In this document: one piece after another, positions 1 through 7,604 of the stretch
Position numbering within the stretch: position 1 is the first letter of the stretch
Layout of the letters: each line of letters begins with the position of its first letter
Source of the DNA: Clostridioides difficile
GTDB taxonomy: Bacteria; Bacillota; Clostridia; Peptostreptococcales; Peptostreptococcaceae
Direction of reading: 5' to 3'
Length of the DNA: 57,266 bases
Assembly: GCA_012955965.1 (NCBI GenBank)
Contig: JABBZI010000026.1
Span: 1 to 57,266, forward strand
The notes under the pieces: model-generated
What the model was told of the DNA's origin: nothing
Databases searched by the model: none
Seen by the model: the letters and a program-made list of their open reading frames with translations, nothing else
Translations under genes and position numbers: made by a program

Positions 1-438
1 ATTGGTAGTTTAAATAGAAATAAAGCAAGGTTAAAAGTTGCAAGACTTCAAGAACATATAGCTAATCGTCGAGAGGATTTTCTACAAAAACTATCTACTA
101 AATTAATACGAGAGAATGATATTATTTACATAGAGGATTTACAAGTAAAGAATATGACTAGAAATAGTAAATTATCTCGTTTAATTTCTGATGTGTCATG
201 GTCAGAATTTGTTCGTCAATTAGAATACAAGGCTAATTGGTATGGTAGGCAAATTATAAAGGTAGGTAAATTCTTTGCAAGTTCACAAATATGCAATAAA
301 TGTGGGTATAAAAACGAGGAAATGAAGAATTTAAGTATAAGAGAATGGATTTGTCCTTGTTGTAATGTAACTCACGATAGAGATATAAATGCAAGTATAA
401 ATATACTAAAAGAAGGATTAAGATTAATAAGAGTTTAA
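1..438 (+). CDS. tnpB: TnpB RNA-guided endonuclease, C-terminal part (5' end outside window)
   Basis: The reading frame is open from base 1, so this is the C-terminal ~145 residues of a protein normally near 370-400. Visible family features are the RuvC-II glutamate in IYIEDL, a zinc-finger pair (CNKCG, then CPCC about 30 residues later) and the RuvC-III motif [12 protein letters not shown] just before the end. TnpB is an RNA-guided DNA nuclease that uses an RNA from the element's right end to cut copies of the empty donor site, which favours retention of the element. All active-site residues in this part look intact, so this end shows no decay. An internal ATG at 154 is not a real start, since the upstream codons match the family. 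Confidence 0.9.
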   Translation: MGSLNRNKARLKVARLQEHIANRREDFLQKLSTKLIRENDIIYIEDLQVKNMTRNSKLSRLISDVSWSEFVRQLEYKANWYGRQIIKVGKFFASSQICNKCGYKNEEMKNLSIREWICPCCNVTHDRDINASINILKEGLRLIRV

Positions 439-439
439 A

Positions 440-567
440 ATAGATAACTTATGTAAGAACCGTAGGAACTACGGGGATAGCCTGTGGAGAGTTTGTAAGA
501 CATATTTTAGTACACAAAATTCTATGAAGCAGGAACCCTGTGACTTTAGTCATAGGAGGTTCAGTCG
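440..567 (+). ncRNA. Right-end (omega) RNA scaffold of the TnpB element
   Basis: The tail between the tnpB stop and the element end holds a short hairpin, CCGTAG (460-465), loop GAA, CTACGG (469-474), and the terminal compound hairpin at 533-562. This arrangement is typical of the guide RNA (omega RNA) that TnpB binds, whose 3' guide is read from the DNA just past the element. The omega RNA usually also overlaps the 3' end of tnpB, so the 5' limit given is approximate. If the element is an IStron, the same bases contain its 3' splice site. Confidence 0.6.
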
Positions 568-579
568 ATACCAATAGGG

Positions 580-2031
580 ATGATTATTTTAAATCAAGAT
601 AAAACTATAGAGCTATATAATGATTATGCAAGAAAATTACTTAATATAAAGGAAAGTAATATAGGAAAAAATTTAAGTACAATTAAGCCTTTACTGAATA
701 TATACAACTTATTTAAACGAACAAATCTTAAAAAGAATATATATTACTCAGATAAAACTTTAAATAAAGAATTTATAGTTAGCAAAAACAATATAAACTT
801 TATGGGTAAAAATTATCAAGAGTCTATATTTATAGATGAAGTATTTGAAGCATATGAAGGAAATACTGGAAAAATAAATAAATCTTATTTGGCTAAATAT
901 ACATTTGATGATATAGTAGGAAGCTCTAAGAAGAATAAAGAAGTTATAGAATATGCTAAAAAATACGCTAAAATAGATTCGACTGTACTGATATTAGGTC
1001 AAACTGGAACAGGAAAAGAGTTGTATGCTCACTCTATTCATAATTGTTCAGATAAAAGGAATCGACCATTTATATCTATAAATTGTGCAGCAATACCAGA
1101 TGAATTGCTTGAAAGTGAATTGTTTGGATATGAAAGTGGAAGTTTTACAGGGGCTAGGGCTCAGGGTAAAAAGGGTTTATTTGAAATAGCTAATGGTGGA
1201 ACTATATTTTTAGATGAAATAGGAGATACAAGTCAATTATTTCAAGTGAAGCTTTTAAGAGTATTGCAAGAGAAGGAAATAGTTAAAATTGGTGGATATG
1301 AAAAAATTAGATTGGATATAAGAGTAATTGCAGCTACTAATAAGACTATAGATGAACTTAGAAATTCTAGTAATTTTAGAAAAGACTTGTTTTACAGACT
1401 TAGTACTTGCATACTCAGTATACCTCCACTTGAAGAGAGAAAAGAAGATATACCTATACTATGTAATTATTTTTTAGCAAATATGGGATATCCTTATAAA
1501 AAAATCGATGATAAATTGGGAACGTTTCTGTATAAATACAAATGGGATGGAAATGTACGAGAATTAAAAAATTGTATTGAATATGTCGGAAATTTTGGTG
1601 GTGAACTACTTACAATAAATGATTTGCCTATGATATATAAAGATTCTTACCAAAATAAGTATATTGAAGATAAAGAATTTACTTTAAATACATATAATAA
1701 TCAAAACAGAACATATGAAAATAATATAATTAGCAATACAGATTATGAAAGTAATGAGAATATAGAAAAATCTTATAATGTATATTTTGAAAACTTAAGC
1801 CATCGAGATAATATTATAGCATGTGAGATTATGAGGATATTATATAAAGAAAATTGTGGAAGAAGAATGATAGTGAAGAAGTTACAATCAAACAATGTAA
1901 ATTCAAGTGAACATAGTGTTAGAGTAATTATGAACTTTTTAGAGTCAGAGGGATATATTGGGAAGAGTATTGGGAGAAATGGGAGCCATCTTGAAGAAAA
2001 AGGGGAGAAATGGGTTACTAAAAACTTATAA
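580..2031 (+). CDS. Sigma-54-dependent activator, N-terminus displaced by the IS insertion
   Basis: This is an enhancer-binding protein that remodels sigma-54 RNA polymerase. The 483 codons from the first ATG cover most of a PAS domain (1-95), the AAA+ domain and a C-terminal DNA-binding region. Walker A is GQTGTGKE (140-147), the sigma-54 contact loop is GSFTGA (187-192) and Walker B is TIFLDE (208-213). The C-terminus is not a Fis helix-turn-helix but a winged-helix-like segment ending GRNGSHLEEKG, shared with the second activator at 42145-44244. In-frame codons just upstream encode S-I-P-I-G, the expected PAS start, so the ATG at 580 is internal. By comparison with the second activator about 220 residues are missing. 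No Shine-Dalgarno site is well placed for 580 (AGGAGG at 554-559 is 20 nt away and inside a hairpin). Either it is a pseudogene or its transcript is repaired by splicing. Confidence 0.85.
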   Translation: MIILNQDKTIELYNDYARKLLNIKESNIGKNLSTIKPLLNIYNLFKRTNLKKNIYYSDKTLNKEFIVSKNNINFMGKNYQESIFIDEVFEAYEGNTGKINKSYLAKYTFDDIVGSSKKNKEVIEYAKKYAKIDSTVLILGQTGTGKELYAHSIHNCSDKRNRPFISINCAAIPDELLESELFGYESGSFTGARAQGKKGLFEIANGGTIFLDEIGDTSQLFQVKLLRVLQEKEIVKIGGYEKIRLDIRVIAATNKTIDELRNSSNFRKDLFYRLSTCILSIPPLEERKEDIPILCNYFLANMGYPYKKIDDKLGTFLYKYKWDGNVRELKNCIEYVGNFGGELLTINDLPMIYKDSYQNKYIEDKEFTLNTYNNQNRTYENNIISNTDYESNENIEKSYNVYFENLSHRDNIIACEIMRILYKENCGRRMIVKKLQSNNVNSSEHSVRVIMNFLESEGYIGKSIGRNGSHLEEKGEKWVTKNL

Positions 2032-2041
2032 ATAGGAAGAT

Positions 2042-2083
2042 AAATGGGATATCGATTTAATGGTATCCCGTTTATTTTTTTTG
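2042..2083 (+). terminator. Intrinsic terminator of the sigma-54 activator gene
   Basis: Arms AAATGGGATA (2042-2051) and TATCCCGTTT (2064-2073) form a 10-bp stem followed by a T-rich run. It ends the activator transcript ahead of the separately transcribed M20/MFS operon. Confidence 0.8.
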
Positions 2084-2088
2084 TTTAC

Positions 2089-2136
2089 AATACTATTTAT
2101 TTTAATCAGAATAATTAAAATTTTAAAAATAGTATT
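2089..2136. promoter_or_regulatory. Inverted repeat, likely enhancer (UAS) for the sigma-54 activator
   Basis: Perfect 10-bp arms AATACTATTT (2089-2098) and AAATAGTATT (2127-2136) lie about 45-90 bp upstream of the -24 element at 2179. Position and symmetry are what an upstream activating sequence needs. That the neighbouring activator binds it is inference. Confidence 0.55.
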
Positions 2137-2176
2137 TACAAGCCTTACAAGACTTAATGAGATAAAATCTACTTAT

Positions 2177-2193
2177 TTGGCACAGTCATTGCT
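2177..2193 (+). promoter_or_regulatory. Sigma-54 (-24/-12) promoter of the M20 peptidase/MFS operon
   Basis: The sequence TTGGCACAGTCATTGCT matches the consensus TGGCAC-N5-TTGCW, with GG (2179-2180) and GC (2191-2192) exactly 12 bp apart. A start near 2204 gives a leader of about 40 nt before the AGGAGG site and the ATG at 2245. Confidence 0.92.
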
Positions 2194-2244
2194 TATATAT
2201 TAAATTACAAGTAAAAAATAATTATTCCTAGGAGGGTTTTAAAT

Positions 2245-3618
2245 ATGAAAAATGATTTAATTAATTGTGTTGATAAACATAAAAAAGATTTAGTAGAAAT
2301 GGCAAAAGGAATCTGGGAAAATCCAGAAACTTCATATGAAGAATATTTTGCAAGCGATGTACAAAAGAAATACTTAGAAGAAAATGGATTTAAAGTAAAT
2401 ACTGTACAAGGAATAGAAACTGCATTTGTAGCAGAGTTTGGAGAAGGTAGACCTGTGATAGGGATATTGGGAGAATATGATGCCTTACCAGGATTATCTC
2501 AAAAAGTATCTTTAACTAAAGAAGCTATAACTGAATCTGCGCCAGGACATGGTTGTGGTCATAATCTGTTGGGAGTAGGAGGTGTAGGAGCAGTAGTAGC
2601 ATTAAAAGCAGTTATGGAAAAGGAAAATATCAAAGGAACTATAAAGTATTTTGGATGTCCAGCTGAAGAAGGTGGGGTAGGAAAATGCAATATGTATAAA
2701 AAAGGATGTTTTAGAGATATAGATTGTGCTTTCAGTTGGCATCCTTTTGATGTAAATAGCCCTTGGAGACCAACTAGTCTGTCAAACTTCTCTATGAAAT
2801 TTAGATTTAAAGGAATTACTTCTCATGCAGCACAATCTCCACATACTGGTAGAAGTGCACTTGATGCAGTTGAACTTATGAACGTAGGTGCTAATTATCT
2901 AAGAGAACACATACTGGATTCTATACGTATGCATTATGTAATAACTAATGGGGGAGAAAGACCAAATATAGTCCCTGGTTCTGCAGAGTCATGGTATTTC
3001 TTAAGAGGTAAAAAAGCATCAGATGTAAAGAATACTCTTGATAGGTTGGTAAAAGTTGCTAAAGGTGCAGCGATGATGACAGAAACAGAAATGGAATATG
3101 AAGTCATAGATGCAATGTATGATTATTTACCTAATCAAAGTCTGACAGATATTGTATCTGAGAATATGAAGTTGGTAGGAGCACCTAACTTTAAAGCTGA
3201 AGATTTAGATTTTGCTTATAAATTAGCAAATACAATTACAAAAGAAGAAAGAAGAAATGTAGCAACTTCATTTCAAGGAAATCTTAATATAGTAGAAAAA
3301 TACCTACATGATGATATTGCTGACTTTGAAGATTATAAATACAAAAATGTATCTGGTTCAACTGATGTAGGAGATATAAGTTATATAGTACCAACTGCAC
3401 AATTTGCTATGGCAGCATGGCCTATTGGTACAGCAGCTCACACTTGGCAAGCTTGTTCATCATCTGGTTCTAATGTAGGTTTTGAGGCAATGTTAAGTGC
3501 AGCAAAAGTGCTTGCTTGTTCTGCATATGATATCTTAATGGACAGAGAAAATCTTGAAAAATCAAAAGAAGAGTTTACAAAATCTTTGGACGGATTTGAA
3601 TATAAACCATTGGTATAA
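2245..3618 (+). CDS. M20 family amidohydrolase, AbgB-like
   Basis: A 457-residue cytoplasmic zinc hydrolase of the M20/M28 clan. The block GHGCGHNLLG (about 101-110) and EEGG near 141 carry the metal-binding histidine, cysteine and acidic residues. SHAAQSPHTGRSALDA near 193-208 is the dimerisation-domain signature of p-aminobenzoyl-glutamate hydrolase B and related amidohydrolases. Length fits the family (430-480). The true substrate is probably an N-acylated amino acid or dipeptide and cannot be read from sequence. A strong AGGAGGG lies just before the ATG. It is first in an operon with the MFS transporter 74 bp downstream, behind a sigma-54 promoter, which suggests induced uptake and hydrolysis of one substrate. 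Confidence 0.88.
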   Translation: MKNDLINCVDKHKKDLVEMAKGIWENPETSYEEYFASDVQKKYLEENGFKVNTVQGIETAFVAEFGEGRPVIGILGEYDALPGLSQKVSLTKEAITESAPGHGCGHNLLGVGGVGAVVALKAVMEKENIKGTIKYFGCPAEEGGVGKCNMYKKGCFRDIDCAFSWHPFDVNSPWRPTSLSNFSMKFRFKGITSHAAQSPHTGRSALDAVELMNVGANYLREHILDSIRMHYVITNGGERPNIVPGSAESWYFLRGKKASDVKNTLDRLVKVAKGAAMMTETEMEYEVIDAMYDYLPNQSLTDIVSENMKLVGAPNFKAEDLDFAYKLANTITKEERRNVATSFQGNLNIVEKYLHDDIADFEDYKYKNVSGSTDVGDISYIVPTAQFAMAAWPIGTAAHTWQACSSSGSNVGFEAMLSAAKVLACSAYDILMDRENLEKSKEEFTKSLDGFEYKPLV

Positions 3619-3692
3619 TCTTTATTTTAAGAATAGAATTATGCTTTAAATAATAAATTAATCTTAAATTCACTAAAATTGGGGGGTAAAAA

Positions 3693-4955
3693 ATGGAATC
3701 AAATAATATATCTAATTCACAAAAAGGGTTTTTTAGAGGATGGTTAGTTGTATTTGCTGGCTTAATACTAATGATATCTGTTTATGGAATAGTAAATAAT
3801 TGTGCAAGTTTATTTATAAAACCTGTAACAGAAGACCTAGGTTTTTCTAGGTCTGAGTTTTCTCTTTATTATACAGTAATTGCTTTGTCTACCATGGTAA
3901 TAGCACTCTTTATGGGTAAATTAGCAAAAAAATTTAAACTAAAAAATATAATGCTTGTGGGATGTGTATTAGCAGGAATTGGTTATATAGGATATTCATA
4001 TGCAAACAGTATATATGTTTTTTATTTAATGAGTATATTTTCAGGATTGGGGTTAGGTATGACAACTCTAACTCCTCTGTCAATAATAATAAGCAATTGG
4101 TTTGTAGAAAAAAGAGGTCTAGCATTAGGTTTGACTTTTATGGGAAGTGGAGTAGGTGGCATGATATTTAATCCTATGGCTAACTATATAATCTTAAACT
4201 ACAGTTGGAGACAATCATATTTAGTCTTGGGAATAATAATTTTAGTTACAACTATACCCATAGTTTTGATATTTATGTCTGAAAAACCAAGTGATAAAGG
4301 TTTACTGCCATATGGATATAGCGATTCTTCTGAAAACGTTTTAGACAATTCTGCAAAAGGAATCATGCTTGGAGATGCTGTAAAAACTAAAATATTTTGG
4401 ATTATGGTTGTAGGATTAATTTTGATTACAATAATAGCTATGGGAGTACAAATGCATATTGCATCTTATTTGACTGATATAGGGTACTCTCCAACTTTTG
4501 CAGCAAGTGTTATATCTATAAATATGGGAGTAGTTATATTAGGGAAAATACTTCTAGGTTATGTATTTGATAAAGTTGGATGTGAAAAAGGTGTTATATT
4601 TGTGGGATTGCAAGTATTTTTAGGGGTATTGGCTCTATTATTTGCTAGTAAGTATCCAGCTATAATCGTATTTATTATATGTTGGGGAATTGGAAATTGT
4701 ATGGGAACTATTGTACCTGCTCTTATAACATCAGAGATATTTGGTAAAAGAGATTATTCAACAATAGTTGGTGTAGTAAATGCAGTAGTTTTATTGGGGG
4801 CAGCTTTAGGTTCAGCTGTTACAGGAAAGCTATATGATATGTCTGGAGGATATACATTAGCATGGATGACATACTTGGTATTAACTGTGATTATGGTCGG
4901 ATTGATATTAATAAGTCTAGTTTTAGGAAAAAAGAAAAAGTTAAAAGAGATTTAA
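3693..4955 (+). CDS. Major facilitator superfamily transporter (OFA-like)
   Basis: A 420-residue integral membrane protein with about 12 hydrophobic segments and a basic central loop (about 195-225). The N-terminal WLVVFAGLILM and the GLGLGMTTLTPL helix resemble the oxalate/formate antiporter (OFA) branch of the MFS, whose members carry small organic or amino acids. GGGGT lies before the ATG. It follows the M20 amidohydrolase in the same sigma-54 operon, so the likely role is import of the amidohydrolase substrate or export of its product. Substrate is unknown. Confidence 0.85.
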   Translation: MESNNISNSQKGFFRGWLVVFAGLILMISVYGIVNNCASLFIKPVTEDLGFSRSEFSLYYTVIALSTMVIALFMGKLAKKFKLKNIMLVGCVLAGIGYIGYSYANSIYVFYLMSIFSGLGLGMTTLTPLSIIISNWFVEKRGLALGLTFMGSGVGGMIFNPMANYIILNYSWRQSYLVLGIIILVTTIPIVLIFMSEKPSDKGLLPYGYSDSSENVLDNSAKGIMLGDAVKTKIFWIMVVGLILITIIAMGVQMHIASYLTDIGYSPTFAASVISINMGVVILGKILLGYVFDKVGCEKGVIFVGLQVFLGVLALLFASKYPAIIVFIICWGIGNCMGTIVPALITSEIFGKRDYSTIVGVVNAVVLLGAALGSAVTGKLYDMSGGYTLAWMTYLVLTVIMVGLILISLVLGKKKKLKEI

Positions 4956-4980
4956 ATTACACTAATTAAATAAATAAAAA

Positions 4981-5036
4981 ATATCAATGTAATTTTTAAT
5001 AAAATAAATTTATTTATATAAAAATTACATTGATAT
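4981..5036. terminator. Bidirectional intrinsic terminator
   Basis: An 18-bp perfect inverted repeat (4981-4998 with 5019-5036) with an A/T-rich loop separates the convergent MFS gene and the lipoprotein gene. A-rich flanks on one side and T-rich on the other allow use in both directions. Confidence 0.8.
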
Positions 5037-5059
5037 TTAATAAACATCGATAAGGATAT

Positions 5060-5530
5060 TTATTTTTTTATTATGCTCAGTATTTTGTTTTCTACTTGAG
5101 AGGCATTTTCAGCAGAAATTAGATAAACATATCTGCCAGCTTTCTCAACTATAGTATTATTTGCTATTTCAGAATTGCTTTTTTCTCCATGTCCTTCTCC
5201 AAAAGGTGCTTGTATCATGTCTTTTTTATAATTTTCTAGAGTTTTATAGATTTTATCTACATCGTCAGTTTTTATGACGATAATATCTTCTAGAGATAAT
5301 TTTTCAGAAGAATTGATTACAAAACCTTGAATGATGTCTTCTTCTACATCATTGAAATAGTTAAACTCTTTTGCATCAAAGACTTTTGATTCTTTTACAA
5401 GTAAATCAGAAGATTTTAATGCCTTTTCAATTCTTGATGTAGAAACGTTTTTGTAATCACCACTTGAAGAACAACTAACCATTCCAAATGATAAGATTAT
5501 CGAAAAAAACAATATTAAAATTTTTTTCAT
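5060..5530 (-). CDS. Small lipoprotein, DUF4358-like
   Basis: A 156-residue exported protein. Residues 1-20 are a lipoprotein signal (MKK, hydrophobic core, then GMVSC with the cysteine near 20), so it should be anchored on the outer face of the membrane. The rest is a mixed alpha/beta domain with the pattern of DUF4358 proteins (a DIIVIKTDDVDKIYKTLENY helix and an AGRYVYLISAENA strand). No function is known for the family. The gene is transcribed alone, divergent from the prenyltransferase gene, with a GGAGG site before its ATG. Confidence 0.75.
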   Translation of the reverse strand: MKKILILFFSIILSFGMVSCSSSGDYKNVSTSRIEKALKSSDLLVKESKVFDAKEFNYFNDVEEDIIQGFVINSSEKLSLEDIIVIKTDDVDKIYKTLENYKKDMIQAPFGEGHGEKSNSEIANNTIVEKAGRYVYLISAENASQVENKILSIIKK

Positions 5531-5668
5531 GATAAACCTCCAAGTTTTTTAAACTCTATCTTAAATTAGTTTACTACATAATTATATAAAAATAAATGTA
5601 TTTAATGTTACAGTTTTGATTAATAATGTAATATTTTGATAATAATACCTATTAAGAGGTGATTATAA

Positions 5669-6313
5669 ATGAGAATACCAAAACATGTAGGAATTATCCC
5701 AGATGGAAATAGAAGATGGGCGAGTCAAAATGGTATGACAAAAGATAGAGGATATGAAAGCGGAATAAATCCTGGATTAGAATCTTATAGATTATGTAGA
5801 GATTTAGGTTGTGAAGAAGTAACTTTTTATGGATTTACAACTGATAATACAAGACGTCCATCAGTTCAAACAAAAGCTTTTACAAAAGCATGTATTGATG
5901 CTGCAAATATACTCATAGATGAAGGAGCTGCTTTACTAGTTGTTGGAAATACAAAATCTCCAATGTTCCCAGAAGAATTATTACCATATACTAATAGAAT
6001 TCAAGCAAAGGAAGGTCAGATAAAAGCAAATTTATTGGTAAATTATGGATGGTATTGGGACTTGAATAATATATCAGGAGTAGAAAATATAAATAAAAAT
6101 AACATACAAGATTACATACAGTCATTTGATGTATCAAGACTAGATTTGATAATCAGATGGGGTGGAAGAAGGAGATTAAGCGGTTTTCTACCTGTGCAAT
6201 CAATTTATGCAGATTTTTATGTTATAGATAACTATTGGCCAGATTTTAGAGGTAATGATATAAAAGATGCTTTTAGCTGGTATGATACACAAGATGTTAC
6301 TTTAGGAGGATAA
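5669..6313 (+). CDS. Undecaprenyl diphosphate synthase family protein (divergent paralogue)
   Basis: A cis-prenyltransferase homologue of 214 residues. The first substrate-binding motif GIIPDGNRRWA is intact, with the catalytic aspartate at about 12, and FYGFTTDNTRRP matches the second. The C-terminal motif, usually R-T-S-G-E-x-R-x-S-N-F, reads RWGGRRRLSGF here, so the conserved glutamate before R-R is replaced. The end YADFYVIDNYWPDF is normal. It is shorter than typical UppS (240-255) and is not next to cdsA or rseP as housekeeping uppS usually is. It may make a different or shorter polyprenyl chain, or be a secondary enzyme. GAGGTG lies before the ATG. Confidence 0.8.
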   Translation: MRIPKHVGIIPDGNRRWASQNGMTKDRGYESGINPGLESYRLCRDLGCEEVTFYGFTTDNTRRPSVQTKAFTKACIDAANILIDEGAALLVVGNTKSPMFPEELLPYTNRIQAKEGQIKANLLVNYGWYWDLNNISGVENINKNNIQDYIQSFDVSRLDLIIRWGGRRRLSGFLPVQSIYADFYVIDNYWPDFRGNDIKDAFSWYDTQDVTLGG

Positions 6314-6367
6314 TTAGAGAAATTTGAAGTTTTAGATTGTAGAATGTTTTAAATTATTGAAAAAAAA

Positions 6368-6451
6368 CCTTCTTGGTGGTAAAATAACACTAATATTATG
6401 AAAAAATAACACTAATATTATAAAAAAATGTGAAAATCTATACCAAGAAGG
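6368..6451 (+). promoter_or_regulatory. Inverted repeat masking the amidase ribosome site, with tandem 22-bp repeats in the loop
   Basis: CCTTCTTGGT (6368-6377) is perfectly complementary to ACCAAGAAGG (6442-6451), which contains the ribosome binding site of the amidase gene. Between the arms, a 19-bp unit (AAAATAACACTAATATTAT) occurs at 6381-6399 and again at 6403-6421, a 22-bp period. If the arms pair in the mRNA, translation of the amidase is blocked. Confidence 0.6.
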
Positions 6452-6459
6452 GTGAAAAA

Positions 6460-7284
6460 ATGTCAAAAAGCAATAATAACAATAATTCAAGAAACAAATC
6501 TAAAAATACCAGCCATTTGAATAGAAAAAAAAGAAAATTAAATAAGAAAAAATTAGTAGTGTTGGTTTGCTTTACGATATTATTTTTATTTATTGCATTT
6601 AAAGTTACTCAAGGTGTAGTAGCCTTAGTAAAAGGGATGGATAAAAGTAATAATACCAACCAACAACAAAGTGTTAAGTCAGAACAATTTGACCTTGGCA
6701 ATGAAGAAGAAAATAAAAATAAAAAATATACTGTATTCATAGACCCAGGTCATGGAGGAAATGATAAAGGGACCCAAAGTAAGACTAGTAACAGATATGA
6801 AAAAGACCTAAATTTACAAATTTCAAAGAAATTAGCAAATAAATTAGCTAAACAGAAAGATATTCAAGTTGTAGTATCTAGAACTGATGATACATATGTA
6901 TCGCTGATGGATAGAGTTAATCTAGCGAAAAATAGTTCTGCTGATGTGCTTGTTTCTATCCATTTAAATGCAGAGAAAAATGGAAATACAGCAACAGGTA
7001 TAGAAACCTGGTATAGAAATAAAGCGACAGATGGTTCAAAAAAACTTGCAGAGTCAGTACAAAGTACTATAGCATCCTATGTTAAAGTAAGGGATAGAGG
7101 TATAGTTGAAAATAACTTTGAAGTACTTAGAGAATCAAGTATGCCTGCCATATTGGTAGAGTGTGGTTTTTTAACGACGCCATCAGAAGAACAAAAAATA
7201 ATAAATGAAAAATATCAAGACCAACTTACTGAAGGAATTGTTCAAGGAATACTTTCATACTTAGATTCTAATGGTAAAAAATAA
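6460..7284 (+). CDS. N-acetylmuramoyl-L-alanine amidase (Amidase_3), membrane anchored
   Basis: A peptidoglycan hydrolase that cuts the bond between MurNAc and L-alanine. I start it at the ATG at 6460, which has AAGAAGGG 6-7 nt upstream. A GTG at 6430 in the same frame lacks a site. The 274-residue protein has a basic, asparagine-rich N-terminus, one membrane segment (about 31-48), a polar linker, then the Amidase_3 domain (about 90-270). Zinc ligands are the histidine of DPGHGG (about 95-100), the glutamate of SNRYEKDLNL and the histidine of SIHLNA; the catalytic glutamate is in ILVECGFLT. It faces the wall as a type II anchored enzyme. The leader suggests translational control. Confidence 0.9.
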   Translation: MSKSNNNNNSRNKSKNTSHLNRKKRKLNKKKLVVLVCFTILFLFIAFKVTQGVVALVKGMDKSNNTNQQQSVKSEQFDLGNEEENKNKKYTVFIDPGHGGNDKGTQSKTSNRYEKDLNLQISKKLANKLAKQKDIQVVVSRTDDTYVSLMDRVNLAKNSSADVLVSIHLNAEKNGNTATGIETWYRNKATDGSKKLAESVQSTIASYVKVRDRGIVENNFEVLRESSMPAILVECGFLTTPSEEQKIINEKYQDQLTEGIVQGILSYLDSNGKK

Positions 7285-7386
7285 GTTAAATTAGTCTTTG
7301 TGTATGTATTTACTTAAACATGAAATTGTGTAGTTTGCATTAAATTTATTTTGTTGAGATGTGATTAAAAAATACTATCTGAATTT

Positions 7387-7441
7387 AAAAACTATGAAAT
7401 TAGAAATTATTTTACATATATCTAATTTCATAGTTTTTTTG
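7387..7441 (+). terminator. Intrinsic terminator after the amidase gene
   Basis: An 18-bp stem (7387-7404 with 7421-7438) is followed by a run of T. The rest of the 320-bp gap (7285-7604) contains only the promoter of the next operon; I see no gene in it. Confidence 0.85.
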
Positions 7442-7520
7442 CTAATAAAATTAATATTTATGAAATTAAAGAAAGTAAATTTAGTGTAGCATAGTTATTT
7501 ATCTGTGATATTAACTTACA

Positions 7521-7549
7521 TTGATTTACTATCGATTGTGCTTTATAAT
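7521..7549 (+). promoter_or_regulatory. Sigma-A-type promoter of the phosphodiesterase-Rrf2-camA operon
   Basis: TTGATT (7521-7526), a 17-bp spacer and TATAAT (7544-7549) give a near-consensus housekeeping promoter about 50 nt before the phosphodiesterase ATG. I see no other strong promoter before camA. Confidence 0.75.
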
Positions 7550-7604
7550 TAATATAGAAAAGTTTGACTGTAATATAATTTAAAAATAATATAGGGGAAT
7601 TTAT

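Larger units (their letters stand above)
1..567 (+). mobile_element. 3' end of an IS200/IS605-type (or IStron) element
   Basis: The first ~565 bases are the right end of an IS605-type element: the end of a tnpB gene, then a non-coding structured tail that closes with a hairpin. The hairpin has outer arms GAACC (533-537) and GGTTC (558-562) and inner arms CTGTGAC (538-544) and GTCATAG (549-555). Past it the sequence becomes codons of a sigma-54 activator, so the element sits inside that gene. The right boundary is somewhere in 562-568. The left end lies outside the window, so I cannot say whether the element carries tnpA or the group I intron that would make it an IStron of the CdISt1 type. 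Confidence 0.85.

Noticed and set aside
154-438. A 94-residue stand-alone zinc-finger protein
   Set aside because: The frame is open to base 1 and the upstream codons match TnpB, so it is only the tail of that gene.
6377-6427. Tandem repeats as a mobile-element scar
   Set aside because: Only two copies with no target duplication or element ends; they fit better as part of the leader structure.
6430-6459. GTG start giving an amidase 10 residues longer
   Set aside because: No ribosome site in front of it, while ATG 6460 has one at good distance.
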